A stretch of DNA of 64,000 bases from positions 157,389 through 221,388 of the forward strand of contig KE560848.1 of assembly GCA_000442015.1 (NCBI GenBank), written 5' to 3'. The DNA comes from Rozella allomycis CSF55. Its lineage: Eukaryota; Rozellomycota. Position 1 is the stretch's first letter. Each line of letters starts with the position of its first letter. Under the pieces are notes generated by a model that saw nothing but the letters and a program-made list of their open reading frames with translations, searched no databases and was not told where the DNA came from. Made by a program: the position numbers and the translations under genes. Below, one piece after another: positions 1 to 11,883 of this stretch.

Positions 1-1020
1 TAAACAGCGTTTTGAAACACTTCATAAGCTTTTGTGTAATTCTTTTGAGCCATGTACGCCCTTCCTAGCAAATACAGTACTTGCCCATCGTTCGGCTTTA
101 ATTCAAGACATCGATTTAAAAGATGCACTGCGATTTCAAAATTTTGATACTTGGAAGGCTGTTGAAGTAACCAGCCAAGTTGCTGTAGGCACTTTACATT
201 TTTGGAATTTTCCAAAAGCAATTTGTCGTAAACTTCTTTAGCAGAAGCAATCTAATTTAATAAAACAATAAATTTTACGTCGCCTGAACATTCATAAACA
301 TGTCCAATTTCAAATAGAATATCTGATTCCGTCATTGACTTTGGCCTGTTAGTCAGCACGTATCTCAAACACTTTTAAACACATTAAATAAAACATACTT
401 CAACGCTAGTTTCAAATTTCTTTTGATGTTTATACAACAATCCTAATCTGAAATAAATGTCATTTGCTTTTTCAAATCTTGGATCCATTTTTAAAACAGC
501 ATTGTATGCCTCTTCCGCATGCTCATAAGATGAATATCGATCGTATAATCTTGCTATGCCGTACCACATGTTTGGATCCTATTTCAATCTTTATATTTTG
601 GTTACCCTGGGGTTGCTTAGATTATAGAGTGCCTGCTGGTACGCAGAGTATGACTTTTGTAATTCATCTGTCATTAAATAACAATACGCTAAATTTGCCC
701 ACGTTTCCCCATTATGTGCCTCGATATTGATCGCTCTTTGGTAGTATTCCGCAGCCTATACTAGACACGGATCATCTATACCTTTGAATATGATTCTTTG
801 TTTTTATAGAATACCGCGAGTTGTTTTAAGGCTTGTATAGAGTATGGATTATGTCTTAGGGCATATTCATACGCTTGAAATGACCTATCCGATTCATTTA
901 AGAGATCAGACAAGGCGCCTATTTTAAAACGTAGAAAAAAATACCTATTTGTATCCAGGTCTGTTCAGTAAGAGATGCAAGCTTCTGAGAAGATGCCATC
1001 ACGCTTGAAGAAGCAGTCAT
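1..1020 (-). CDS. CYC8: Cyc8/Ssn6-like TPR corepressor (partial)
   Basis: General transcriptional corepressor that in yeast bridges DNA-bound repressors and Tup1. The C-terminal part lies beyond the left edge. The start ATG (1018-1020) opens MTASSSVMASSQKLASLTEQ, followed by a 26-nt intron and the TPR array. Segments such as ALRHNPYSIQAL, WYGIARLYDRYSSYEHAEEA and IYFRLGLLYKHQKKF match the distinctive TPRs of Cyc8/UTX rather than generic TPRs. At least six TPR units are visible, split by short introns (for example near 570-600 and 740-790). Typical fungal Cyc8 has 10 TPRs, so several may lie outside. It is followed upstream by another corepressor gene on the same strand, 100 bp away. The family call is secure; the exact exon ends are approximate. 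Confidence 0.88.
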
Positions 1021-1120
1021 TAAAAACAGGGGTAGGAATCAACTAAAAACAAAATAAAAGCACGAGGTAATAAAATTTAATATTTATTTTCTTTATTGTC
1101 CAAGCTCAAAAATATTAACC

Positions 1121-2707
1121 TTAATTAAACAAAAAATTAAAATTTACAGTGTGTCTGCTAGTTGACGCCGCCACCCTGTTGCATTTTGCATTCCAACTTA
1201 CTTCGAAAATACCGCCATCGCAAAGAAAACTCTTTATTAGCTTTCCATCCTATCTTAAAAATTAAAATTTAATACTTTTGTTGACCAAATATTGAGGTGC
1301 TTGTCAAAAGAACCGCTAGCCAAATATTTGCCATCTGGAGAATACGCGATGGAATAAATTGGTTCTCTATGGCTATTTAAAGTATAAAGGCAACGTTTGG
1401 TGGAAACATCCCAAACCTTAACTGTGGCGTCAAATGATGCAGTCGAAACAATGTTGTCATCCTTTGGACTCCATCGCAGAGTATAAATTTCACGATTGTG
1501 TTCTGAAAATGTTTCTATACAAGATGAATTTTCCGGCCTCCAAATCTTTCAAGAAAAAAATAAAAAAATACTTTGGCGGTTTTATCGTCTGAACAAGAAG
1601 CAAGAAGAGATCCATCGTTATTCCATCTCACAGTGTTAACTTCACTCTAATGATAAAGTAAATAATCACAAAATACCAAATGGCCATTAAATATTTGTTT
1701 TGGGTTCGTTGAATCTATTGAATACACGTGGATTGATTTATCCGCTGAACAAGAAGCAAAAGTGGAGGTATCTTTCCAGTCAACGTCTAAGGTAGCCCCT
1801 GGTCAAATTTGCAAAACAGAAATTACCCGAATGATTTGAAAAAGTTTGAATTATTTGTCCAGAATGACTATCCCAAACAATTGAGGTTTTATCTGCGCAG
1901 CCCGAGAGCAACAAAGTTGAATCTTTATTCCAGCGCAACGAAAATACAGGGCCGTTGTGTTTCCTTAGGCTATGAAGCTCTACGCCCTCATCAGACCATA
2001 CTTTTATTGTTCCATCGTACGAACCTGTCGCTAATCGTGTGCCATCATGGCTCCAATCTAATGACGTCATATCATTCGCTTCTTTTCCTTCATTTTGCTT
2101 CAAAACTGATAATTCTTCATATTTATTATCAATCGACCAAATCCTACTCGTGCTGTCGCCTGACCTATAATAAATATCCAATGTTGATTTTACCCAGTGG
2201 CAATAATATTTTTTGATGGATGCCATGAGCAAAGAAATACCTTTTAAATTTGTATTATTTATATACCTCTGCTGAATGCCCACTGAGAGTTAGTGGCTTG
2301 TCATTATTTTCACCATTTTCGACAACGTCATCTATTCAATTTTAGGTAACTTTTTACCTATTTGCATTGTGTTATCTTCTTGACATACATGTGGCTGTAA
2401 TAAAGAAAAAGGCTGGTGGCATCGTTTCTCACTACCGTTCTTTCTTTCAGAGAATAAACTATTACTTCGTTAAAGTGAGTTTCAACTTCGGTATACAACA
2501 GTGCTTTCTGTAATAGTGTTACTAGAGCACCAGTTGCTACTTGAACATCTCCCTTTAGGCGCGAAAAGAGGTGACTCTCATGTGCAAGCGAAAATGACGA
2601 GTGTAAAAAACCTAAATCACTCTATAAATCCCGATCTATGTACCTGATTCTTGTAAATACCTATATACAAGAAAATTAACTTCGTCGCTCGTAATGCTGG
2701 ACGGCAT
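1121..2707 (-). CDS. LisH-WD40 corepressor, TBL1/Sif2 family
   Basis: Subunit of histone-deacetylase corepressor complexes (yeast Set3C Sif2, animal NCoR/SMRT TBL1). The reverse-strand ATG at 2707 starts MPSSITSDEVNFLVYRYLQE, which continues after a 32-nt intron into a LisH dimerisation domain. A linker then leads into seven or eight WD repeats with typical blades: LDWSHDGTRLATGSYDGTIK, LRWNKDSTLLLSGCADKTS, WNNDGSLLASCSDDKTAK and YSPDGKYLASGSFDKHLNIW. The last blade (GGIFEVSWNAKCNRVAAS) precedes a stop at 1121. At least six introns of about 22-32 nt interrupt it. The LisH domain separates it from Tup1. It is divergently arranged with VPS34, with 53 bp between the start codons. Nuclear location is inferred from the family. 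Confidence 0.88.
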
Positions 2708-2760
2708 AAGAGCTAAAATGAATTGTGAAATTTACTATTTCACCCTGGACAATTCCGAAT

Positions 2761-5173
2761 ATGGAGTTGAAGTATGCAAAATCCAACGATTTAGATAACT
2801 ATCTTTATTTTTGCATGTATTATTCCCTTTATTTGAATTTTTAGTTATGGGAAAGGTACTGCAACGGTTACCTTTATGAGAAAGAGCAAGTCAGGAATAA
2901 CCAAAATTGTCAAATTGTATTAAATAGTTAAAGTTATTACAGGAATGAATGGGCATATTTGCCAATAAAACTAAATCAAATTGATCCTTCTTGTAAATTG
3001 AAAATAGAGCCTAAAGACGCAAACTTGATTTACTATTGCAATTTATTCGAACAAAACATAATTCTAAAAACAGGCAAACACATTCTAGGAAGAGAATGTT
3101 CTGCAATCAGCGAGGTTGACATTGTATAATCATGTTATTAGAAATTGAAAATGTATGAAAGAAACGAGTTGACGAAAGATGAATGGCTCGACTCTCTGGT
3201 ATTCCCAGAAATATATAAAATTGTACACGTCCAAGCACGAGAAGGCGAATTGGAAATAGACTTTCCCTTGTATGAAGTTCCTATCCTTTATGAACAACGA
3301 CAAATAGTAAATTTTAGTAATTGGAATATAAAGAAATACCCGTGCATGAAAATTGATGACCTTGTGGATAATGTTGTTGAAGCTAAACATAAAAAGCTAG
3401 CTCGTGGTGGAATTGAACGTTTCGGACCATTTGACCGCGACTTGATTCCAAACGCAAAGATAAGAAATGAATTGATGGTAATAAATAAAATGCTTTTTAA
3501 AAGAAAATTATTAATTATCCCCTCATTCAAGATTTGGATGAACATGAGCAAAACCTTATTTGGCGATTTAGATATTTTCTTAAGAAAAATAAACAAGCCA
3601 TGCCCAAGTTTTTAAAGTGCGTTATATGGAAGGATCATTTGGAGGTGAAACAAGCATTAGAATTAATGAGAATGTGGGATCCGATTGACATGGAGGATTT
3701 ACTTGAATTGTTCAGCAGCAGAATATCTGCAGTCAGAAATTATGCAGTTGAACAATTATCAAGATTTAATGATGAAGAATTAGAATTGTTTTTGCCGCAA
3801 TTGGTTCAAGCAATGAAATTTGAGTCCGAAGATGAAATAAAATCCAATCAACTCGTTCATTATTTCATTCAACGAGCTGCGATTAATTTAAGAATTTCTA
3901 ATTATTTATTTTGGGCTTTGAAATCAGGAGGTCAAAATAAATATTTCAGGTCAGTTTTGGCATACCTTATTATAAACTTGACACAACATGAAGAAGGCCG
4001 ATTCCATTGCGATATTCTTGAAAGACAATCAAAATTAATTTTGCAATTAAATAATTTAGTTTCAAAGATAAAATCCATTAGGTTAGTTAGGGTCAAAAAA
4101 GTAAAGTTTAGTTGTCAATTTCAAAAAAGGTTGAATGGCTTAGAAGTTATATTGAAGATCCTGCAAATGAATTGAATAATTTTAAGCCGATACCTTTTCC
4201 ATTAGACCCAAACTTTTTAATAAATGGCATTAATCATGGTACAAATAAAAATCTTTGAATGTATAGAAACCGCCTCTATATTCAAATCAAGTTTGGCACC
4301 GTTGATGCTGGAATTTAAGACTGTTAGCGGGTATAGATATCCAGTAATGTTCAAATTGGGTGATGATTTACGTCAAGATCAGCTTGTTGTTCAATTAATT
4401 CATTTGATGGACAGAATATTGAAAAATGAAAACTTGGATTTAAAATTTACTGTTTATAAAGTATTGTCGACGGGTGACAGGGAAGGAATGATGGAATTCA
4501 TTCCCTCCAAGACTTTGGCTAACATTCTCGCTGAATACAATGGAAATTTACAAAACTACTTGAAATCGCTTCATCCCTGCGATGATCCCGAAACATTCAA
4601 TATTGAACCAACCATTCTTGAAACTTATATAAAATCTTGTGGTATTTTTTCATTTTGATCTTTACAAAGCTGGATACTGTATTGTTACTTATTTACTAGG
4701 GGTTGGCGATAGACATTTAGAGAATTTGCTCTTGACTAGCCAAGGAAATTTATTTCATGTTGATTTTGGGTTTATATTGGGAAAAGATCCAAAGCCATTT
4801 CCACCGCCGATGAAATTGTGTAAGGAAATGGTAGAGGCAATGGGCGGACAATCATCTTTTCATTACGTCCAATTTAAATCTTATTGCTATCTGGCATTCA
4901 GCATTTTACGAAAACGCTCAAACTTGATTTTAAATATTTTCAACTTGATGCTAGATTCGGGCATTCAGGACATTTCACTGGACAAGGAATTTATACTTGA
5001 AAGAGTAATATAGAGATTAAAACTAATACTAGCTGCATGAAAAATTTCGATTGGATCTTTCAGAAGAGGAAGCCATGAATTTTATTGAGAATACCATTCA
5101 AGAGAGTGTCAAAGCATTATTTCCTCAAATGATGGAAAAAATTCATCAATGGGCTCAATATTGGCGCAGGTAA
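2761..5173 (+). CDS. VPS34: Class III phosphatidylinositol 3-kinase
   Basis: Makes PI3P for endosomal sorting and autophagy, in complex with Vps15 and Atg6/Vps30. Order seen: a divergent C2 domain (KSNDLD near the start, [10 protein letters not shown] later), a PIK helical domain ([36 protein letters not shown]) and a lipid-kinase domain with [12 protein letters not shown], the catalytic [12 protein letters not shown] (DRHxxN) and activation-loop HVDFGFILG. The C-terminus ([10 protein letters not shown], stop 5171-5173) matches the membrane-binding tail of the family. Introns are 18 nt (between VDI and KLKMYERNE), 26-28 nt and 29 nt. The start at 2761 was chosen because it leads straight into the C2 domain; an ATG at 2718 is in another frame. 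The kinase appears intact; the C2 domain is shorter than usual. Confidence 0.9.
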
Positions 5174-5622
5174 ACAAGGGCCGCCATGCTGGACGTGGAG
5201 GGTTTTAAAAATATGAACTTCTAATTTCAATAAAGTTACATTTTGCCTATCTGATATTGCTTATCCAATTCAATCGAACTTACAATACATCATTTTTTAA
5301 ATAGATACAATTAATTTATTAATTGTATTTATAAAGGATGAGGGATCCACATCGATCATGATCTTTTCAGACATATCAGAATGAACCTCCTTATCGAAAC
5401 CTATCGGCTATCAATTTTATTTGCAACTAATAAAAAATCCTTGCAGTGTTTCTCTCTTTATCGTATTCTTGACACGTTATCAGCAATGTCGCCAGACTTG
5501 GAAAAGCTGGTTACAAGTTACTTAATTTATTTTTTTAAATATTTAAAAATGTTAATTTAATTACGTTTATAGATCATCTATCTCAATGTTTCATCCCAGT
5601 AAGGGAAATTTCCAATATTGTC
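5174..5622. other. Unassigned gap between VPS34 and SCAI
   Basis: No gene is firmly recognised here. An open frame from 5381 (MNLLIETYRLSIL...) runs to about 5510. It could be an upstream exon of the SCAI gene if a 60-70 nt intron is removed, but such an intron would be unusually long for this genome and the peptide shows no family similarity I can name. The rest is AT-rich and may hold the SCAI promoter and the VPS34 3' end. Confidence 0.4.
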
Positions 5623-7559
5623 ATGCCAGAGGGAGAAGCAATTTTAGGAACATCAACAGAAGAACAAAAAACATCTTTAGTGAATGCTTTTTCAAGTGAA
5701 AATGTTGAAACGAGTCAACAAGCCTTGAACGGGCCTAGTCAATCGGGATACCCAGAATCTCAACAAAACAAGCAAATTGCCCAAGAATTTATTTTTCTCA
5801 TGGAAAAAAGTCAGCATGTATTTATTGCCTTAAAGTAAAATGCTGTGTAAAAATCAATAAGGGATTTACCGCCAACTGCCACACCGAAGCAATGGCAGCC
5901 ATTCTTTCAAAGAGCGTTTGAAATATTTACCAGAGTAAAAAGATAAAATTTAACTTAAAAGTTATGGAAATATCAGCAAGAACATAGGTAACTTGATGGG
6001 TACACTAGGATAGAACCATCTTGGAACAAAAGGAATACTATGGGATTAAACGATGGGAGATTGGTGAGATAGCATCTAAAATCGGGCAACTTTATTATCA
6101 TTACTAGTAAAAGTGTTTTTAATGAAATAAAAGCCTCCGAACAAGCGAAACAAGCTACCTTTTAGAAGCTAGTGTTTTCTACGAAGCAATTAGAGATAGG
6201 GCTTACTTTAAAGAGGCATTTGATACAAACAAGTAAGTGCCTACTTTTTAAATGTTAAAAGCCCGCAATTAGTCTTAAAAAAGATGAGATATTATGCTCG
6301 ATTTTTGGTCATTTCGTTATTGTTAAATAAAAGAGAGTTTGCCAAGGTGCTGCTTGATGAATTGGATCAGCACGTTAAAGATTACATTGGCGTTTTTAAG
6401 CCATCCGATTCACAAGAATGGAATGAAATTCTAAAGGAAGTGGTGCAATTTTTGGACGTAAATAAACTTTTGAAGCTTAAAAGGCTGATAAAAATGTCGT
6501 TCCTGTGGATTATGAAGGTGCCTACCTTCCTGTGGAGACCCGCTTAGCTAACATTGAAACAAATGAGAAAGGCTTAAAATTGACTCATTCAATTATTGTT
6601 GGAAATTATCCTTCTCAAGTAACATTGAAACCATTAAGCGATAGATTAAATTCTCAGAGTTGTCGTTGGATATGTTTCGGATGCTTCAAGCTATAGAAAG
6701 GCAACCAAAAATGCGATCAGAAGATAAATCATTGAAAAGGTTTAATCCCACCAAGCACTTACTCTACCGTCCATCATTCAGCACACTATTCCAATATATG
6801 GCTAATTGTTTCAAGGTAGACATTTAATATTGATTTATTAGGATATTTCTGACAATGGAGTATTACTTTTGTATTTTTCAGGGGAGGGGACAGTTAGTGA
6901 AAATTCAGAAACGAACCTTGGCGGGATTTCTACATCCACTAAAAAAGATCAAGTGAAATCAATTAAAGAGTGCCTCCATTTAACTGATATTGTTCCGTTT
7001 ACGAGGAAACCATTGGTGTTAATTGCTGACAGCAATGTAAGTAACGCCTACTCATCGTTTACTTCACCTTTTGACAGTCCCACTCTATTCTTATTATCCC
7101 CAACCAAAGTCAGTGAGCACTTGAAAGATCCATCCGTCTCTGGAAATTTGTTCACTCTATTTTTATTAAACCCAATTTTGGCTATTTGCATGGTTTGCAA
7201 CATTTCTGAAATACAGGCGGACATTTGGGCCAAAGCAAAAGAAGAAATACAAAATTCTGAAATTTCTATAATCAATGCCCTGAAAGAATCAAATGACATA
7301 CGTAATTCGCAATATGGTTTATGATGTAGACAATAACATTAAAGTGTTTTTAAACGATGAATTTCTTTCAAGAATAATATCTCGGTTTGTCTTCTCCAAA
7401 GTACTTCTTTCATTGTCTTCAAAATTCAATGGTGATCCATGCTTATTACCAAATTCAGTTCCCCACATTCCTGATTCTTTCTACTCTGGGATAATTGGAA
7501 CGGTAAAATCGCTTCTCATAATCATGAACGTCGCTGATCAATTTCAAATGCCTCAATAA
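5623..7559 (+). CDS. SCAI: SCAI (suppressor of cancer cell invasion) family protein
   Basis: Homologue of animal and plant SCAI, a nuclear protein that in mammals binds the MRTF-SRF coactivator and also acts in DNA double-strand break repair. Matches run along the whole length: QIAQEFIFLMEKSQ near the start, KQWQPFFQRAFEIFTR, YYGIKRWEIGEIASKIGQLY, KMRYYARFLVISLLL, HSIIVGNYPSQVTLK, DMFRMLQAIERQP (reached after splicing near 6660), FTRKPLVLIADSN, LFTLFLLNPILA and the C-terminal FLNDEFLSRIISRFVFS. About eight introns of 26-32 nt are needed. The start at 5623 is a conservative choice: 48 residues precede the conserved region and no intron is required. An upstream exon cannot be excluded. Function in this organism is unknown. 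Confidence 0.83.
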
Positions 7560-7708
7560 ATCGTTTTGTTAAATAAGAAATGCTGTAAATTTGAGTTGAC
7601 TGATAATCCCAACGATTTTAACCAGGGTCATTCATCCCCTTGTCTCCGTTAAGGCAATATCAATGTAATCTCAAAAGTATAAATTTCATAATTTAGATTT
7701 ATTCATTT

Positions 7709-9578
7709 TTATCTTTCAATGATTTGAGTTACAAATCCAATTATTTTAACGTTCCCATCTCTGAATAATAAACGAGATCCTTTGGTGACATATTCAGGGG
7801 ATACTGAAAATTTAAAATTGACTGTAGCTCGATCCCCCTTGTTGATGCCAATCGGAGTGGTAAGCTTCAACGAAGAACCTGACCTTGATTTCTTTAGAGA
7901 TACCTCTTTATCTCTTTCTGTGCTCATTATTTTGACCACTTCTTTCAATGTGGCTGCCTGCTTCACCGCGCCAATGTGTAGGAATCCTTTATGGTTTGGA
8001 AAAATAGTTTTCCTTGACGATAAAACAGAAACTTCAGCTTCTATCTCAAAAAATGATTTAAATGGCGAAAGTTTTGGATCGCTGCTGACAATAATCATCC
8101 CCTTACGCACTACACTTCTTTCAACACCGAATATTGCGAGTGAACCAGATTCATCTTCCTTTAATAAGTTAACGGAAACCCTTTGGCAATGAATGGAATT
8201 GATCTTAATTGGTCTATAATCCCCCTTTCTGTCTGGACCAATGTAGAATGTTCTTTGATCATTTGCATTAATAAATCCCTTATTCAATTTTCCTGCAACG
8301 ACAATTCCAATTTGATAAATCTCAAATATGTCTTCAATAAGAAATTCAACTTCATGCGGGCTTGTATTTAAAGCTAATTGCTCATTCTTTGGAAGATTAA
8401 ATAATAATTTCTGCAAAATTTCCAATCCTTTATGCGTGGAGTCAGTACAGGAGACAGGGACAATGGGGATTACCGACAAGGACGCGGTAGGCTCTAATTG
8501 GTTCAAATTTTCTACCAAACTTATTTTAAATTTTATTGATTCTGCAAATCTTTCGATTTTAGATAAAATTCTCAACAAGTTCTCGTCATCAACAAGATCA
8601 ACTTTAGTCAAAGCCACAATTATTGGAATGTGAAAAATTCTTGACATTTCAAAGTGCTAAAACATAGTATGACAAAAGATTTACTTCTTTTGTTAGATCG
8701 CTGAGATTTTCGCTTAAAGCTGAAATTACAACTAATGCGTAATCCGGTTTACATTGCATGAAACCACTTAACGTTGACCTAACGTATTTCTCATGCCCCG
8801 CCAGATCAATTAAAGACACGACCTTTACAGACTCCTTTAAAATGTCTCCCCACATCTTTCTTGATATTTCATCGTCGCCAAAACCAAAAATGTCTTCAGA
8901 CTTTTGTCTCGTTTTCTGGTTTACAATATTCCCTGACTCATCGAATCCGAGAACTTCGTATGTCATAGATGAAGTCCTCCCAGTTAATATTTCATGCCTA
9001 TGTCGCAACATGTTCAATCTCGCCTTTCCTCTCCCATCATCTAACTCTCCCTGAGAAAATACGCCAATTAATGTTGATTTGCCCACCCTTGTATCTCCAA
9101 GCACCGCAATTCTAGTTTCTACAATATGCAAATGTTCAGCAAGTTTTTGCCTAATCCAAACTTCTGCTATATAATTATTGGATTTCTGAATCTGAATCTC
9201 TCGCACTGTTACAATCGTAGCATGAACTCTCTTGCAAACTCTGCCCAAAGTTCTCAAGGAAACTTTTAAATCCTCTTTGGAAAGTCCAACGCATGAACCA
9301 TCATCCTCAACCCTACATGGCGAGAATAATCAAATATTACCCAATTTCGTAAAATGCGTTTCCTGTTCCGGTTAATCTCCAATTCATTTGAGTAGCTAGC
9401 TCTTCAATACGCTCTTCTGATAGATTTTTAAGCTTATACTCTCTACAATCAAAATACGTTTTACTTTGTATTCTATATTGTCCTTTTCTACTTCCGGTGG
9501 AAGGCTAAATTTTGTGGGCAAATAAATATCTTTGTAGTCATGAAAAAACCCAACTTGGTTAACATTCTCCATGGACAC
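7709..9578 (-). CDS. GTPBP1/GTPBP2-type translational GTPase
   Basis: EF-Tu-superfamily GTPase related to animal GTPBP1/2, which take part in ribosome rescue and mRNA surveillance. N-terminal region: SEERIEELATQMNWRLTGTG and LSKEDLKVSLRTLGRVCKRV. G domain: P-loop GDTRVGKST, switch region HRHEILTGRTSS, G3 DLAGHEKY and G4 TKVD. Domains II and III follow: FYIGPDRKGDYRPIKINSIH, RSVVRKGMIIVS, HIGAVKQAATLKEVV and FSVSPEYVTKGSRLLFRDG. Introns are 32, 28 and 28 nt; one separates TKEV from HFEMSRIFHIPI. The start at 9578 (MSMENVNQVGFF) is the first ATG. It is convergent with SCAI. All nucleotide-binding motifs look intact. Confidence 0.88.
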
Positions 9579-9678
9579 GGAATAAGATGCTAAGTAAAGA
9601 AACTATTGCAAGGGCTATAATTAATTATCCATAAAGCAATTTGATTAATTAAATAAATATAAAAAGTGATTTGTATTT

Positions 9679-10355
9679 TTATTTATTTTTATCTTCGTCC
9701 TCCAATTTTTGGATTTGCCACAACACCTTTTCCTTCTCTTGAGCAGGGACAATGCATTCGTGGCTTAATTTCTTTTCATGGCAATAATAGACATGTTTAT
9801 ACCAAATATTCAATTTGTCTTGTCTCCCTCTCCTGTTAACAAGAACAAAATTTTCACACTCGTCACACTTTGCTACAACTCTGCTGTCCTGCAGCACATA
9901 AACTTTATCTGGTCGTTTGAGGAATTGCTTAGACGAGCCTGAAACTCCATGCTGAGAAAGCATGTGTTGCCAGTAAGATCCATTCCTAAGATCTTTCCAT
10001 TCGTCCTTTTTACAATACCTACATTTCCCTTCACGAATCCCAACTTTAGACACTCTGATATATTCAGGGCGATAATGATCATTAACATCGCATCTTTCTT
10101 TGCTTATTTTATATGGCATTGAATGCGACAAACTGTTTGGTTTATGATCTTTAAACTTTGAAACATATGTTTGACTAATGTTAGCTAGATCCATAATGTT
10201 TGCAAACGTATTGTAGTTAAAACTGTCAATTTCCTGTCCGGTCTTCTTCTTTAAAGTAGCATTAGTGCCAGACTTAAAAGTAAGTAAAATTTTGGCGGCA
10301 ATACTCTCTTCACTTTCGAGAAAATCTTTTAGGGAGTCTTGATTATCCGTCTTCA
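9679..10355 (-). CDS. Rua1_C-domain zinc-finger protein
   Basis: Contains the Rua1 C-terminal type zinc-binding domain, named after the Ustilago transcription factor Rua1. Visible elements are RPEYIRVSKVGIREGKCRYC, a C-x2-C pair, SYWQHMLSQHG, a second pair in AKCDECENFV, then WYKHVYYCH. The N-terminal about 80 residues are polar and unrecognised. The frame stays open to 10452, but that extension would overlap the delta-tubulin start codon on the other strand (10410). I therefore prefer the Met at 10355 (MKTDNQDSL). No intron is needed. A DNA-binding role is inferred from the family. Confidence 0.72.
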
Positions 10356-10409
10356 TAATGCAAGAAAGATACTTCGGGCAGATATCGATATGTGCTATTA
10401 ATAACCTGA

Positions 10410-11701
10410 ATGAGCATGGATCTATACAAAGATAGGGAACAAGAAATTTCAATGTTGGTTAGTGTGGGCCAATGTGGGGCTCAGGTACTAAATGAAATCA
10501 AGTAAGCGTTCATATTACGGAACACAGTGAATTTATAAAAATAGAAAAAAATATAGCAATTGATACCGAGAAAAAGGTTAATTATTAAACTTTGACTTTA
10601 AATTGAGGTATTATGTAGAATAGGAAAAAGGAATCCTAAAATATATACTTATACTATGAGAAGGAGCGGAAGTGCAAGTTGCTGGGCATTGGGTTACAGT
10701 TCCGAATCCAAATCAATAAATAATGTGAATGAAACAATTCGAAGATCACTGGAGAAAAATCCGGGAGAATCTTTGAATTTTGTATTATCTGTTGGCGGAG
10801 GTACAGGATCTGGGGTGACATGTGCAATATTAGAGAAAATAAGAGAAGAAATTGATGTAAACACTCCTACAACAGCCATATTAATATTCCCATTTAACTC
10901 TGGGGATAATCCATTGCAATATTATAATGCAATTTTATCGTTATCAATAATCTACAAGTAAAATATGAGTTAATTGGAAAAAAATTGATATTCAGATATA
11001 ATCATTCCGTCGTTTAATGATGATGGTATTAGTTGCGCGCCCAGTTCATCAGGAGCGGGATTGTATAAAGAAATTAATCGTAATCTAGCCACTAAAATTA
11101 TTGGCAATTTCGGAAGCGAGCTCGATACTTGGCCATCCATTTGCCAAGTTTGCCCTGACGAACGTCTTAAATTCATGTCTTTGGGTTCATCATTAAGCAA
11201 TAAGCATTCTAGTTTTGAGTAAAATACTCATTTTGATAATATCGGTCTACAATAGGAGAGGAATGTCGAAAATGTTTCTGTACTTTTCCACAACAAGGAA
11301 TGTTTGAAAATAATCTAAAGTATTTATCAGTATCTTGTTATTATAGATCATCAGGAATTCTTGTCACTATAAGGAGAATGACTGGAGCGTTACCAGACAT
11401 TAGGATCCCGAAAGTGACTTGGCGGGATGACGTCACATCCCAAGTTACAAGTGAGTCACTTCAATTTTTTAAAAAAGAAAATGATCAAAATATAAAAAGA
11501 TCTGTTAATATTGCCTACAACGATCCTTGGGCTTCCAAAAAGGTACAACCAATTTTGCAAAAGGCGGAACAATTGAGAAACAATAATGCATATTGGCATT
11601 GGTATCAGAGGTATTATGGTGAGGACATTGATGAAGTATTTAAAGCTTCATGCGAATCAGTTAAAAAGATCATACACGATTATTCCAATTTATCCAAATA
11701 A
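10410..11701 (+). CDS. TUBD1: Delta-tubulin
   Basis: Delta-tubulin, required for triplet microtubules of centrioles and basal bodies. Exon 1 gives the N-terminal nucleotide-binding strand LVSVGQCGAQVLNEI. Later segments are SCWALGYSSES (compare NWAYGYSVHG), the tubulin signature SVGGGTGSGVTC, YYNAILSLSIIYK, KIIGNFGSELDTW and the C-terminal WASKKVQPILQKAEQLRNN and WHWYQRYYGEDI. This pattern favours delta- over alpha-, beta- or gamma-tubulin. Introns are short. The splice junction near 10960-10995 does not resolve cleanly to a GT-AG intron in frame, so a sequence error or unusual splice site is possible there. The length is a little under the usual 450 residues. Its presence implies a centriole-bearing, zoospore-forming life stage. 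Confidence 0.85.
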
Positions 11702-11811
11702 AAGTTAAACCCGGCTTATAATAGTTTTAAGTTTCACATTAACAAATCAGAATGCGTCAATGACTTAGGATACCATAACTTATTCAAAAGAATCTTTTCG
11801 TCAAAAAAAAA

Positions 11812-11883
11812 TTCCGCATCGGGGAATCGAACCCCGGCCTTTGCGGTGAAAGCGCAAAATCCTAGCCACTAGACCAATGCGGA
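11812..11883 (-). tRNA. tRNA-Glu (TTC)
   Basis: A 72-nt cloverleaf on the minus strand. Acceptor TCCGCAT pairs with ATGCGGA. The D-arm contains GGTCTAGTGGCTAGGAT, the anticodon stem-loop TTTGCGCTTTCACCGCAAA has anticodon TTC, and the T-arm has GGTTCGATTCC. A run of T on the minus strand directly downstream (11802-11810 as A on plus) is a good Pol III terminator. No intron. Confidence 0.96.

Noticed and set aside
1121-2707. Tup1 as identity of the WD40 protein next to Cyc8
   Set aside because: The N-terminus is a LisH domain and the blades match TBL1; Tup1 has a different N-terminal tetramerisation helix.
7782-8633. Several plus-strand open frames inside the GTPBP1-like gene
   Set aside because: They mirror well-conserved minus-strand coding sequence and have no recognisable domain.
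10356-10452. N-terminal extension of the Rua1_C protein
   Set aside because: It would overlap the delta-tubulin start codon and first coding exon on the other strand.
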